A stretch of DNA of 55,640 nt, taken from assembly GCA_937942165.1 (NCBI GenBank), contig CALDFW010000010.1, positions 1-55,640 of the forward strand. The letters are read 5' to 3'. The translations under genes were made by a program, and so were the position numbers. The notes beneath the pieces were generated by a model. The model did not search any database and had not been told where the DNA came from. It was given only the letters and a program-made list of their open reading frames with translations. This document shows, piece after piece, positions 16,933-25,712 of this stretch. The DNA comes from an uncultured bacterium (lineage in GTDB: Bacteria; Latescibacterota; UBA2968; UBA8231). Each line of letters opens with the position of its first letter. Position 1 is the first letter of the stretch.

Positions 16933-17564
16933 CGCTCCTCTTTCCAGGGATCTCCGCGGTCGTGATAGCCGCGTTCCTCCCAAAAACCCGGCTGATCGTT
17001 TTTCGAAAAAACCAGCTTGCGCACAAATTTAGCCGACTTCCACGCATAGAGCTTGGGCACGACTAGCCGCATGGGTCCTCCGTGTTCTATTGGAAGCGGC
17101 TCGCCAAACAGTTGATCGGCCAGCATCACATCATCATCCAAGCAGTCTGCTAGCGGTAGATTCGTCGTATAGCCGTCCGCTGAATGAACAATGACAAAGC
17201 GCGCTTCGTCGGTGGGCCGCACCATCGCCGCTACGTCGACAAAACGAACGCCGTCCCACCGTACGTCAAATTTGGACCACGTCGTCACGCAGTGAAAATC
17301 GGCGATCTCGCGGCCGCGTGGCAGTCTGATAAAGTCATCCCAATCGAGATCGAGTTCCTCTTCGACTTCTCCCTCGACCTGAAATCGCCAGCGCTTGGGA
17401 TGGAACCTGGGCTTTACGCCTAAATCGAGCACGGGAAACCCCTTGGTCACGTGCTGCCCCGGCGGCAAACGCTCTTTCTCCGGGTCGGCCTGCCGCGGTT
17501 CGCTCTTCTTGAAGCGCTCCAACAGCTTTGCTTTAGCCGCGAGCATTTTGTCGTTGTACTCCAC
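16911..17564 (-). CDS. sulfite-oxidase-like molybdopterin oxidoreductase
   Basis: 217 residues, from a GTG start (17564) with GGAGG 5 bases upstream inside the end of the previous gene. The molybdenum-binding Cys is in DFHCVTTWSK; WRFQVEGEVEEELDLDWDDF, VRFVDVAAM, HSADGYTTNLPL, HGGPMRLVVPKLYAWKSAKFV are all hallmarks of the YedY/sulfite-oxidase fold. It has no Tat signal peptide and no dimerisation domain, so unlike MsrP it should be cytoplasmic. The natural substrate is unknown for this short soluble subgroup. It is the last gene of a five-gene minus-strand run with carbohydrate-type dehydrogenases. Confidence 0.87.
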   Translation of the reverse strand: MEYNDKMLAAKAKLLERFKKSEPRQADPEKERLPPGQHVTKGFPVLDLGVKPRFHPKRWRFQVEGEVEEELDLDWDDFIRLPRGREIADFHCVTTWSKFDVRWDGVRFVDVAAMVRPTDEARFVIVHSADGYTTNLPLADCLDDDVMLADQLFGEPLPIEHGGPMRLVVPKLYAWKSAKFVRKLVFSKNDQPGFWEERGYHDRGDPWKEERYRSSNA

Positions 17565-18560
17565 CTAGTCCTCCACGTAAACTACAGACTCGGTTTTGAC
17601 GGATTCAATTGCCGCGGCCAGCACCTTCTGCGCCCTCAGGCCATCGAGGCCCGACCCATCAATATCCTCTGGTTGAACCCCTTCTTCTAACTGCTCGACA
17701 AAGCGACTGAGTCGATTGCGAAAGGTATCTTCAAAGTCGCCCATCCCACCAAAAACAGGGTTGGAATACACCCGTTTTTCCATCTCTCCGGCCGGATAAA
17801 GCGTAGCTTCTCGAAACATGTCATCGACGACAAAACGCCCCTTAACACCGGCTACTTCGCAGCGCTCCATCGGATGCCCGCGCTCTATATCGTAGCTGCC
17901 CGTCAGGTGACCGAGACAGCCGTTTTTAAAACGCATATTAAACTGCGCCGTCGAATAGATGGAGCGCCCCGGGCCCTTGAGCACAAAACACTGCACGCAC
18001 TCTATCTCACCGCAGTAGTAGCGCATAATATCAACCGTGTGCGGATGCAGTGCTTTAATCTGGAACCACGGACTGGACTCCCGCGGGTTCATGATCCACA
18101 TGCTCATGTTCATGAAGAGCAAGTCGCCGATGCGTCCATCGTCCATCCACTGCTTGGCCAAGCGCGCAGCAGGGGTAAAGCGATGGTTCATATTTATCCC
18201 GTAACACAGTCTCTTTTCCCGTGCCAGAGTAACCATCTCCTCAGCTGGCCCAATTTCGTTTGAAATGGGCTTTTCTCCGAGCACGTGCAACCCCGCGCGC
18301 AGCGCTTCCATCGTCGGCGCATAGTGATCGCTGCCGTATTCTTGGCCACCGGTAGTCACGCTCACCATATCTAAATCAACGGCGTCAACCATTTCCTGCA
18401 CGCTATAAAAAGCGCGTGCACCGTGTGCTGCTGCCGCCGCGTCGGCACGCGCTTGATCTACATCACACACGCCGAGTAAGTCGGCGTTCTCCTGTTCATT
18501 GTAAATCTTGGCGTGCCGATTGCCGATGGGACCAAGTCCAATTACCCCTACTCGGATCAT
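17565..18560 (-). CDS. Gfo/Idh/MocA-family oxidoreductase (copy B)
   Basis: 331 residues. N-terminal Rossmann fold with GVIGLGPIGNRHAK (nucleotide loop), GVCDVDQARAD, and the signature GEKPISNEIGPAEEM whose Lys is catalytic in the family; NMNHRFTPAARL and ALHPHTVDIMRYY carry the C-terminal domain residues. Typically an NAD(P)-dependent sugar or inositol dehydrogenase. It is a tandem paralogue of the gene at 18562-19557 (same motifs in the same places, about half of residues alike by eye), separated by a single base, and its stop lies directly against the next gene's GTG start. The substrate is not evident. Confidence 0.9.
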   Translation of the reverse strand: MIRVGVIGLGPIGNRHAKIYNEQENADLLGVCDVDQARADAAAAAHGARAFYSVQEMVDAVDLDMVSVTTGGQEYGSDHYAPTMEALRAGLHVLGEKPISNEIGPAEEMVTLAREKRLCYGINMNHRFTPAARLAKQWMDDGRIGDLLFMNMSMWIMNPRESSPWFQIKALHPHTVDIMRYYCGEIECVQCFVLKGPGRSIYSTAQFNMRFKNGCLGHLTGSYDIERGHPMERCEVAGVKGRFVVDDMFREATLYPAGEMEKRVYSNPVFGGMGDFEDTFRNRLSRFVEQLEEGVQPEDIDGSGLDGLRAQKVLAAAIESVKTESVVYVED

Positions 18561-18561
18561 A

Positions 18562-19557
18562 TTATTTCTGTGGCACCTTGACGACCTGACCGGTTTCCCA
18601 GGACTTGATGATAGATTCGATTACCAGCTGAACTTTAAGCGCATCTTCAGCCTTTGCATCTATTTTGCTGGGTGGCGTTTTTTTGCGCAAATCGTCAACC
18701 CATGCACCAATGCGCGAGGGGAACGTATCGGGAAACGAGCCCATACCACCCAAGTGATCATAGCTCTCAATTTCCTGGGAAAAACGCGGGTAAAAGCTCA
18801 ATTTCTCGCAGGCTTCGTTAATGATGACCCGGCCTTCAGACCCCACCAGTTCAAGCGTCTCTAGCCCATAGCTTCCCCCGGCGTCATAGCTGCCTGTCAG
18901 GTGGCCAATAACGCCGTTTTTAAAGAGTAAATTGGCCTGAACATTGGACCAGATCTTACGCCCTTTACCTTTCTTAAAGAAGGCCTGTACGCTATCGACG
19001 TCTCCGGCAAAATAGCGCATCACGTCGAGCGAATGGGGATGCAGAGCGCGAATATGAAACCACGGACTCGACTCGTTGGGATTATTAATCCACATAGTCA
19101 TATTGACAATATTGAGTTCGCCCAAGCGACCGGCCTTAAGCCATTCTTGGGCTTTCACAGCGGCAGGCGTAAAGCGATGATTTAAATTGACGCCGTAGCG
19201 AAGCCGCTTTTTCTTGGCCAAAGCCACCATCTTACGCGCTTTACTCACGTCGTTGGAGATCGGCTTCTCGCCGAGCACCGGCAGACCAGCTTTTAACAGC
19301 TCCATCGTCGGCTCATAGTGATCGCCCCCATTTTCTACGCCGGCTGTTGTCACGGAGCAAGCGTCTAAATCGATCCCACTCTTAAGCATTTCTTTTACGC
19401 TGTAAAACGGCTTTGCTTTCCAGCGTTCGGCGGCTGCATCTGCGCGCTCTTTATTTATATCACACACGGCAACCACGCGGGTATGCTTGTTTTCCGTATA
19501 GCAGCGTGCATGATTATTACCAATACCCCCTAAACCTACGATACCAATATTCAACAT
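18562..19557 (-). CDS. Gfo/Idh/MocA-family oxidoreductase (copy A)
   Basis: 331 residues, identical in length to the downstream paralogue. GIVGLGGIGNNHARCY is the dinucleotide loop, GEKPISNDVSKARKM holds the catalytic Lys, and NLNHRFTPAAVKAQEWL and ALHPHSLDVMRYFAG mark the C-terminal alpha/beta domain. ATG at 19557 has AGGGAG a few bases upstream. More Lys-rich than its copy. Likely an NAD(P)-dependent polyol/sugar dehydrogenase; two copies in a row suggest heterodimers or successive steps on related substrates, which is inference only. Confidence 0.9.
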   Translation of the reverse strand: MLNIGIVGLGGIGNNHARCYTENKHTRVVAVCDINKERADAAAERWKAKPFYSVKEMLKSGIDLDACSVTTAGVENGGDHYEPTMELLKAGLPVLGEKPISNDVSKARKMVALAKKKRLRYGVNLNHRFTPAAVKAQEWLKAGRLGELNIVNMTMWINNPNESSPWFHIRALHPHSLDVMRYFAGDVDSVQAFFKKGKGRKIWSNVQANLLFKNGVIGHLTGSYDAGGSYGLETLELVGSEGRVIINEACEKLSFYPRFSQEIESYDHLGGMGSFPDTFPSRIGAWVDDLRKKTPPSKIDAKAEDALKVQLVIESIIKSWETGQVVKVPQK

Positions 19558-19595
19558 AAGTCCTTCTCCCTTTTTAAGGATCTATTCATGAAATG

Positions 19596-20666
19596 CTATG
19601 GGGCGCTGAGCGGTTCGGGCGTAGCCACGCCCAAGACTCCTGCCAGGTCTACAATCTGTTGCCAGGCAACCTCGTCCACGTCGAGGCCGCGTTCAACCCG
19701 CTCGACGTAGTGCCTGTGGGCGTTCTCGCCTGGAAGCAAAATTTCGCGTACACCTTCAACCGGAGGACAGTCTTTAATTCGGCAAATGAGATCCTGGACC
19801 TCGGCAAAGAATGGTTCGAGCGAGCGAAATGCCTCGACCCTTAGCACGGCAATAAAGAGCGCATTGCCAGAGCGCTGACCGTCCTCTTTACTGCACTCGG
19901 CTCCCGAAAGAGCACCCGCTAAGATATCTACCATGACGCTGAGCCCAAAGCCCTTGTGACCACCCGTCGGCATCCCGAGTGGTAGAGCAGCGCCCGGAGG
20001 AGGACCATAGTATGCCTCCACGTCTGTGGTCGGCAGGCCGTCGGCATCAACAATCGAACCGGCGGGAGCGGGCCGTCCAAGATTGCGCAAAAGACGCAGA
20101 TCTCCGCCCGAAGTCATACTTGTCGTCATGTCGAGCACAATAGGCCAATCTAACCCTGTCGGTATGCCAATGCAGATCGGGTTTGTAGGCAAACGGCGCG
20201 CTCGCCCTCCGAAAGGAGCAACCGCTAAATCTCCGCCGTGGCCGTTGGCAACCATGAGGGCGATGCAGTCGCGGCGCGCTGCTTGAGTAACAAAACGACC
20301 CAAGCGAGCTATGTGGTTGCAATCTCGCACCGTAACGACGGCCATAGCGCCTCCGCCGCCCACTTTGTCGAGCGCACATTCCATCGCACGCGTAGCCGTA
20401 ACGGGTCCAAAGTTCCACGATCCGCTCAGGCGCGCGCCGTAAGTACTATTGTCGAGCACTAACAGTTCGCCGCGCGGATTAACCACGCCGTCGCGGACCA
20501 TGTTAACATACTGCGGCAAACGCAGCACGCTATGCGTATCGTGTCCCAATAGACCGGATTCGACTAGGTGATCAGCGACGAGTTCAGCTTCTTCACTAAC
20601 GACGCCAACTGCCGTCAGCATAGCCGTGCCCAGCGTGCGCAAGTCTTCCGCATTCAACCGAACCAT
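19596..20666 (-). CDS. Ldh-family (YlbC/MDH2-type) NAD(P)-dependent dehydrogenase
   Basis: 356 residues. The fold is that of the malate/L-lactate/ureidoglycolate dehydrogenase family, unrelated to Rossmann enzymes: GLLGHDTHSVLRLPQYV, the active-site His region VRDCNHIARLGRFV, PTNPICIGIPTG, LDMTTSMTSGGDL and GGHKGFGLSVMVDILAGALSGA. It reduces 2-oxo acids or oxidises 2-hydroxy acids with NAD(P). Start ATG 20666 has AGGAG 10 bases upstream and follows the previous stop by 2 bases, so it is co-transcribed with the phosphodiester glycosidase and the two Gfo/Idh genes. A role in sugar-acid catabolism fits the neighbours but is not proven. Confidence 0.88.
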   Translation of the reverse strand: MVRLNAEDLRTLGTAMLTAVGVVSEEAELVADHLVESGLLGHDTHSVLRLPQYVNMVRDGVVNPRGELLVLDNSTYGARLSGSWNFGPVTATRAMECALDKVGGGGAMAVVTVRDCNHIARLGRFVTQAARRDCIALMVANGHGGDLAVAPFGGRARRLPTNPICIGIPTGLDWPIVLDMTTSMTSGGDLRLLRNLGRPAPAGSIVDADGLPTTDVEAYYGPPPGAALPLGMPTGGHKGFGLSVMVDILAGALSGAECSKEDGQRSGNALFIAVLRVEAFRSLEPFFAEVQDLICRIKDCPPVEGVREILLPGENAHRHYVERVERGLDVDEVAWQQIVDLAGVLGVATPEPLSAP

Positions 20667-20668
20667 GC

Positions 20669-21847
20669 CTATTGTACTCCTGCGATAATGAGGGCATTGG
20701 CAACCGGCCGCTCACCCGTTTGATCCGATGGACTGTTGACTACTTCACCTTTTACAACCATTGTGGTCGACCCCCCCCCGTCCAAGTTCAATCCTTGATA
20801 AGCATTCTCTTTCGACAGGGAAAAGTTGCCCAATCGCATGCGCATAAAGTGGGCGAGTTCCTCCAGCGTCATACCCATGCTGTATCCTGGCTGACGCCCG
20901 TCAACTACCACGAGAAACAAAACCGATTGATCCTGCGTGTAGCCAACGGCCGTGCGCGGATGGCGATCTTCGGCAAAGGAGCGACTGAGCCGTTCCCGCT
21001 CATATTCAACAGATACGTTCCCATCGCGGAGAATCCGAGGTCCGCCCCCCACAGCTTCGGAGAGAGGACGTTGCGCAGGCGGCAGATGTCCATGCAGCTT
21101 GAGCGTGTCACCAGGTGTGATAGAATAGGCCTCCGCAGCCCGGCTGCCGGCCGCTACAAGCCACTGTCCCGCATCCAAGATCAGGGGCCAGGCTTGGCGA
21201 CGCAGCTGCAGCACGCGCGCTGATACGGTGTCGTTTAGAATAGAGCGACCTGCGATGCGTTGAAGCTGAAACCCCAGAGCCGCCCGGACAGAATCAAACC
21301 GCGACTGCGCGTGCGCGTTGTACAGGGTGAACTCCTCATCGTTCGGTGCGCGGTTAAACCCGCTGATTGGCAGCGCGCGCCCGTCGGCTAATACGGCGCC
21401 GAACTGCGCCTCGAAAGACCCAATAAGCGGACGGCCATCGCGCGAAAAAACAAGGGCTGAACGCCGCTGCGGTGCCTGTATCAGAAAGCCATCTTGGATT
21501 AGCAGTCCAGCAGTGTGACTCTTTTCTCTCGTGTAAAAAAAATCGCCGTTAACACCGGCCAACGCATTTTTTGCCAGCGCACTAGTCCGCTCTACGCCTG
21601 CCCTGTCGAGCGATGCGCTGGACGTGCGCAGTCCAATACCCTCTTCTCGAGCCCTCTCTAGGTCAACTTCGACGACGTGGATCCACCAAGGTCCATCCAG
21701 CAGATGAATCTTATGGTAGGAAACGCCTGGCGCCACCGTGCGCACCACGTGATCGCCCGCACCACAGCCGACGCTAGCCGCAAGAATACAAACACCAACC
21801 CAAAATCTTCCAATACGCATATTTAGTGGTATGGTCCACTGCACCAA
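20669..21847 (-). CDS. phosphodiester glycosidase (NAGPA domain) lipoprotein
   Basis: Up to 392 residues from a TTG start (21847) with AGGGAG 8 bases upstream; an internal ATG at 21820 is the alternative. A lipobox-like ILAASVGC follows the hydrophobic segment, so it is probably a lipoprotein facing the periplasm. Family marks are GVNGDFFY, RHPRTAVGY, FLVVVDGRQPGYSMGMTLEE, YQGLNLDGGGSTTMVV and the closing RPVANALII, typical of N-acetylglucosamine-1-phosphodiester alpha-N-acetylglucosaminidase-like enzymes. It would remove sugar caps from phosphodiester-linked glycans. It is the first gene of the cluster, placing glycan processing ahead of the cytosolic dehydrogenases. Confidence 0.88.
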   Translation of the reverse strand: MVQWTIPLNMRIGRFWVGVCILAASVGCGAGDHVVRTVAPGVSYHKIHLLDGPWWIHVVEVDLERAREEGIGLRTSSASLDRAGVERTSALAKNALAGVNGDFFYTREKSHTAGLLIQDGFLIQAPQRRSALVFSRDGRPLIGSFEAQFGAVLADGRALPISGFNRAPNDEEFTLYNAHAQSRFDSVRAALGFQLQRIAGRSILNDTVSARVLQLRRQAWPLILDAGQWLVAAGSRAAEAYSITPGDTLKLHGHLPPAQRPLSEAVGGGPRILRDGNVSVEYERERLSRSFAEDRHPRTAVGYTQDQSVLFLVVVDGRQPGYSMGMTLEELAHFMRMRLGNFSLSKENAYQGLNLDGGGSTTMVVKGEVVNSPSDQTGERPVANALIIAGVQ

Positions 21848-22443
21848 CTCTTCGGCTCCCTCTGGCTAAAAAGGCGGCACAAATCTAAAAAAGGGGGCCA
21901 TGAGCGTCAACGCAGACTCGCTCCCACCCCGCTGCTTATCGAAAAAACGCTGAATCGTCATTGTCATGGCCCTCACATGCGAAGTGCCAGAGCCTCACCT
22001 CTTCCTTGCATATCTCATGGCGACTTGATAAACTAAATCACTTGTCGCAGTTTATCAGAGCCCGAACGCATTTCGCGCTTGAGCTCGTCAGACACAGAGC
22101 ACACCCACAGCATCAGCAGGCTACATATATGTGACATTGACCCCCTTAAGCCACAAAAATGTCGCATTATGCGGTGCAATAGAAACCGTTTTCTCCGACG
22201 CCGCGTTTCACTTTGTCGATATTTTTTTGGAGGACCCAATTTATTTTTTGACTTGCCTGACTCAGATGGGGCGTATTCGAAGCAGGGCATAGGCTAAAAA
22301 ACAACACAAATGTCGTATAATTCTTTTTTTTACTTTTGTAAGAAAAACCTGTTTTTTACATAAACGCTTGTTTTATTTTGTCATACAATACTGAGCAAAA
22401 AAAATGGGATAGCAAAACAAACCCTAAATAGACTCGATTCCAG
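21848..22443. other. long AT-rich non-coding leader between divergent operons
   Basis: About 600 bases with no convincing gene. A minus-strand frame at 22033-22290 lacks a ribosome site and family features. The stretch holds a 9-base inverted repeat TGATAAACT/AGTTTATCA (22026-22034 and 22049-22057), four same-direction CAC-TGTCG elements (near 22039, 22152, 22209 and 22305), and a T/A-rich segment (22315-22400) just upstream of the sigma-54 site. This looks like the regulatory region of the glutamine synthetase gene and perhaps of the divergent operon. Confidence 0.5.
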
Positions 22444-22459
22444 TGGAACGCGAATTGCT
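22444..22459 (+). promoter_or_regulatory. sigma-54 (RpoN) type promoter of the glutamine synthetase gene
   Basis: TGGAACG-CGAA-TTGCT fits the -24/-12 consensus TGGCACG-N4-TTGCW with one mismatch, and the GG and GC doublets are exactly 10 bases apart, which is obligatory for sigma-54. The predicted start is about 22471, giving a leader of roughly 95 bases. Sigma-54 control of nitrogen assimilation genes is well established, which supports the call. No clear NtrC enhancer pair was found. Confidence 0.65.
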
Positions 22460-22565
22460 AAATTACACCGCAGAGACGATCTGCCGCTTTTTAGATAGAC
22501 TCGTACATAGACCGATCGGCGAATAGATTGATTTCGCCTAAACCCCGATGAGAAAGGTTTTGAAG

Positions 22566-23615
22566 ATGGCCAAGTCCAAGTTGGAGTATATCTGGCTCGA
22601 TGGATATCACCCCACGCAGAGCTTGCGTAGTAAGACGCGCATTGTTGAAGACTTCTCCGGCGATGTCGCAGATGCCCCCATATGGTCTTTTGATGGTTCA
22701 TCCACCGAACAGGCTACCGGTGATTCATCCGACTGTCTGCTCAAGCCCGTAGCGGCTTACCCCGATCCCGATCGACTCGGCGGCAATGGCTGGCTCATTA
22801 TGACGGAAGTCCTCAACGCCGACGGCACGCCCCACGAGTCCAACGGTCGCGCCACCATTAGCGACGATGATAATGACTTCTGGTTTGGTTTTGAGCAGGA
22901 ATACACAATCATGGATCCGGACACCGATCTTCCTTTGGGCTTCCCCAAGGGGGGCTATCCCAGTCCACAGGGTCCGTACTACACCTCCGTAGGTACGCAG
23001 AACGCCTTTGGTCGCGAACTCGTCGAAGAGCACCTGCAGCTGTGCTTAGAGGCCGGCTTGAACGTCGAAGGTATCAACGGAGAGGTCATGATGGGCCAGT
23101 GGGAGTTCCAGATTTTTGCCAAGGGCGCCTGTTCGGCCGGCGACCAAATCTGGTTGGGACGCTATCTGCTGGAACGGACGGCAGAAAAGTACGGTCTCGT
23201 AATCAACTTACATCCCAAACCGATAAAGGGAGACTGGAACGGATCGGGTATGCACGCCAACTTTTCAAACGACGCCATGCGTAAAGCGGGCAACAAGAAG
23301 ACCTTCGTGACCATATGCGAAGAGTTTGGCAAACACATTCCCGAACACATTGGCGTATACGGCGCCGACAACGACCAGCGCCTAACGGGCCTGCACGAAA
23401 CGCAGTCCATTGATAAGTTCAGCTACGGCACGTCGGATCGCGGTGCTTCGATCCGCATCCCGATCGGAACGGTTGAGGACGGCTGGAAAGGGCGCTTGGA
23501 AGATCGTCGCCCTGCCTCCAACGCCGATCCGTACAAGGTAGCTGCCGTCATCATTAAGACGACAAAGAAGGCGCTGCGCGGCAAGGCGAAGAAGCGCGTC
23601 GCTCGCAAGCGCTAA
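22566..23615 (+). CDS. glnII: glutamine synthetase type II
   Basis: 349 residues from the ATG at 22566, with AGAAAGG 8 bases upstream; an in-frame ATG at 22548 has no ribosome site. The short length and motifs are those of eukaryote-like GSII rather than the ~470-residue bacterial GSI: EYIWLDGYHPTQSLRSKTR, PIWSFDGSSTEQA, WFGFEQEYT (metal-binding Glu), NGEVMMGQWEFQI, DWNGSGMHANFS (ammonia/ATP loop), and RGASIRIPIG. It makes glutamine from glutamate, ammonia and ATP in the cytoplasm. The C-terminus has an unusual run of Lys/Arg (KKALRGKAKKRVARKR). It is monocistronic, framed by the sigma-54 site and a strong terminator. Confidence 0.95.
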   Translation: MAKSKLEYIWLDGYHPTQSLRSKTRIVEDFSGDVADAPIWSFDGSSTEQATGDSSDCLLKPVAAYPDPDRLGGNGWLIMTEVLNADGTPHESNGRATISDDDNDFWFGFEQEYTIMDPDTDLPLGFPKGGYPSPQGPYYTSVGTQNAFGRELVEEHLQLCLEAGLNVEGINGEVMMGQWEFQIFAKGACSAGDQIWLGRYLLERTAEKYGLVINLHPKPIKGDWNGSGMHANFSNDAMRKAGNKKTFVTICEEFGKHIPEHIGVYGADNDQRLTGLHETQSIDKFSYGTSDRGASIRIPIGTVEDGWKGRLEDRRPASNADPYKVAAVIIKTTKKALRGKAKKRVARKR

Positions 23616-23643
23616 GCTACCACCCTGCGTTCATAACACGTAC

Positions 23644-23690
23644 AAGGGCACGGCTGTTTTCCTCAGTGGAAAGCACCGTGCCCTTTTGTT
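23644..23690 (+). terminator. intrinsic terminator of glnII
   Basis: AAGGGCACGG (23644-23653) pairs perfectly with CCGTGCCCTT (23676-23685); an inner TTTCC/GGAAA pair extends the stem, and TTTTGTTT follows. A classic rho-independent signal 28 bases after the stop. Confidence 0.9.
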
Positions 23691-23702
23691 TATTTATACG
23701 AC

Positions 23703-24674
23703 GTGCATCTCCCAACCCCACTCCAGCGCGCGCTCGAAGAAGCGATGAGCCAGGCTAGCAACGCCGAATTGGCTGCGGCAGCCCAACGCATCTCTACAAG
23801 CTACCGCAGCACAGAGCGTTTAGCCGGCGAGACCTTTCTTCGCAATGCGCACGAGCGCCTCGCTTACGCAGCTACCAGATTGCCTGCCACCTATGCAGCA
23901 ACCTATGCGACTCTTTCGCATCTACAGGCTCTCTGGCCTCAGCTTTCCGTGTCTTCCCTGCTAGATTTGGGATCCGGATCAGGGGCGGCCAGTTGGGCTG
24001 CCTGCACGCAGTTTGAATCTCTCCACACCGCAACCCTATTTGAGCGCGACCCAGACCTAGTCGCTCTCGGCCAGCAGCTGGCGCGCGCAGCCGCCTTGGC
24101 GCCTATGGACAAAGCCCAATGGAACACGTGTTCTCTGCAGCAAGCTGTGCTGCCCCAAGCAGACCTAGTTATAGCCAGCTATGTCCTCAATGAATTGACA
24201 GAGAAAGAGAGCACGAGCACCGCGCGCACAATGTGGCACGCGACAAAAAGCGCCCTAGTGATCGTAGAACCGGGCACTACCGCTTGCTTTAACCACCTCA
24301 ACCACATTCGCTCTGTGCTAATTGACGAAGGGGCCCACCTCTTAGCTCCCTGCCCCCACGCGACCTCGTGCCCATTATCCGATAACGATTGGTGTCACTT
24401 TGCTCAACGCGTGCCGCGTTCGACAAACCACCGCCTATTCAAGCGCGGAGATTTGGGGTACGAAGACGAGAAGTTTTGCTATATGATCTTTACGACCCAG
24501 CCCGTCCAGCGGGTCAAAGGGCGCATTCTGCGCCATCCGCAGCGACGCAGTGGACACGCGCACCTGCGAGTTTGCCAAGAGGCCGGGATACGCGATATCG
24601 TGATATCTCGGAGAGATAAAGGCGCGTGGAAAAACGTGCGTAAAGCGCGATGGGGCGACGCCTGGGACGAGTAG
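23703..24674 (+). CDS. Rsm22/METTL17-type ribosomal methyltransferase-like protein
   Basis: 323 residues. The N-terminal LPTPLQRALEEA and RLAYAATRLPATYAAT precede an SAM-binding loop (LLDLGSGSGAASWAA) and VIASYVLNEL. The C-terminal part has the Cys cluster CPHATSCPL...DWCHF plus RSTNHRLFKRGDLGYEDEKF, which in Rsm22/METTL17 binds an iron-sulfur cluster and contacts the small ribosomal subunit. It probably acts in 30S assembly, by methylation or only by binding. The GTG at 23703 lies in the tail of the preceding terminator with no ribosome site, so the start or a leaderless mode is uncertain; ATG 23745 (M15) is the alternative. Confidence 0.83.
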   Translation: MHLPTPLQRALEEAMSQASNAELAAAAQRISTSYRSTERLAGETFLRNAHERLAYAATRLPATYAATYATLSHLQALWPQLSVSSLLDLGSGSGAASWAACTQFESLHTATLFERDPDLVALGQQLARAAALAPMDKAQWNTCSLQQAVLPQADLVIASYVLNELTEKESTSTARTMWHATKSALVIVEPGTTACFNHLNHIRSVLIDEGAHLLAPCPHATSCPLSDNDWCHFAQRVPRSTNHRLFKRGDLGYEDEKFCYMIFTTQPVQRVKGRILRHPQRRSGHAHLRVCQEAGIRDIVISRRDKGAWKNVRKARWGDAWDE

Positions 24675-24683
24675 GAGTACCGC

Positions 24684-25712
24684 TTAAACGACCTGCGCAA
24701 GATCGGGGCGACCGGATGCCAGCGCCTGCCCCACCGCCGCTAGTATCTCCAATGAACGCAGAGAAGCCGATTGGTCAAAAATGCGCACCGTTGCAATGAG
24801 TTCGTCGGCCTGCGTCTCTTCGAGGAACGCACCCAGTCCGTCGGCCAGCGAAGAAACCGTCCCAACAAATGCATAGCGCAACTTATGATCGACGGCCTCT
24901 CTTTCCGGCGGCACCCAATAGGCCTCAATATCTTCTACTGGGGGGGCTATTTTTTCTCTCTCCCCTCGCATCATCTGAACCGACTGCACCTGCTGAGAGG
25001 TGAAGAGACGACGCGCCTCCTCTGCGCTATCGGCACCAACAACGCTGGTCCCAACCATTACATAGGGCTTTGAAAGCTGTTGCGAAGGCCGAAATTCACT
25101 GCGGTAAATTGCCAACGCATCCATTAGGTGGTCCGGTGCAAAGTGCGAAGCAAAGGCGTAGGGCAATCCGAGCATACCAGCCAACTGAGCGCTAAACAGG
25201 CTCGATCCCAATAGCCATATCGGCACGTTTAACCCTGCCCCGGGCACAGCGCGCACGCGACCCGTCAGGGCGTCACTAAAGTAGTTTTGAAGTTCAACTA
25301 CGTCGCGCGGAAAGTCGTGGTCGCTTCCCTCGAGCTTGCGACGCAGCGCATGCGCCGTCGTGAGATCTGTCCCAGGAGCGCGTCCTAAACCAAGATCAAT
25401 ACGACCGGGGTAAAGCGACTCTAGCGTGCCAAACTGCTCGGCAATGACAAGCGGTGCGTGGTTGGGCAACATGATTCCACCAGAGCCGACTCTTATGCGC
25501 TCAGTTGCGCCGGCTATATGTCCCACAAGCACGCTGGTGGCCGCGCTGCCAATGCCGCTCATATTGTGATGTTCGGCCAGCCAGTAGCGGTTAAAGCCAC
25601 ACCGTTCGGCCCATTGAGCCCGTTCGCGCAGCTGCACAAAGGCCTGTTGAGCCTCCTCTCCCCGTCGTATCGGTGCCAAATCTAGAATCGAGAACGGAAC
25701 GGCATCAGTCAT
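24684..25712 (-). CDS. LLM-class (luciferase-like) flavin-dependent oxidoreductase
   Basis: 342 residues. ATG 25712 has CCAGGAG 6 bases upstream and opens with [11 protein letters not shown], the usual start of the single-subunit luciferase-like monooxygenase group; a longer frame to 25778 is not needed. Family marks: [59 protein letters not shown] and [13 protein letters not shown]. It uses reduced flavin to oxidise an unknown substrate. Its start overlaps the stop of the upstream epimerase-like gene by 8 bases, so the two are translated together. Convergent with the Rsm22-like gene, 9 bases apart. Confidence 0.9.
   Translation of the reverse strand: MTDAVPFSILDLAPIRRGEEAQQAFVQLRERAQWAERCGFNRYWLAEHHNMSGIGSAATSVLVGHIAGATERIRVGSGGIMLPNHAPLVIAEQFGTLESLYPGRIDLGLGRAPGTDLTTAHALRRKLEGSDHDFPRDVVELQNYFSDALTGRVRAVPGAGLNVPIWLLGSSLFSAQLAGMLGLPYAFASHFAPDHLMDALAIYRSEFRPSQQLSKPYVMVGTSVVGADSAEEARRLFTSQQVQSVQMMRGEREKIAPPVEDIEAYWVPPEREAVDHKLRYAFVGTVSSLADGLGAFLEETQADELIATVRIFDQSASLRSLEILAAVGQALASGRPDLAQVV

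Noticed and set aside
20669-21847. Secreted FlgJ/exopolysaccharide-type protein
   Set aside because: The NGDFF, DGGGS and RPVANAL motifs clearly indicate the phosphodiester glycosidase (NAGPA) family.
22033-22290. Minus-strand frame of 85 residues between the divergent operons
   Set aside because: No ribosome site, odd composition and overlaps repeated elements of the regulatory region; no family recognised.
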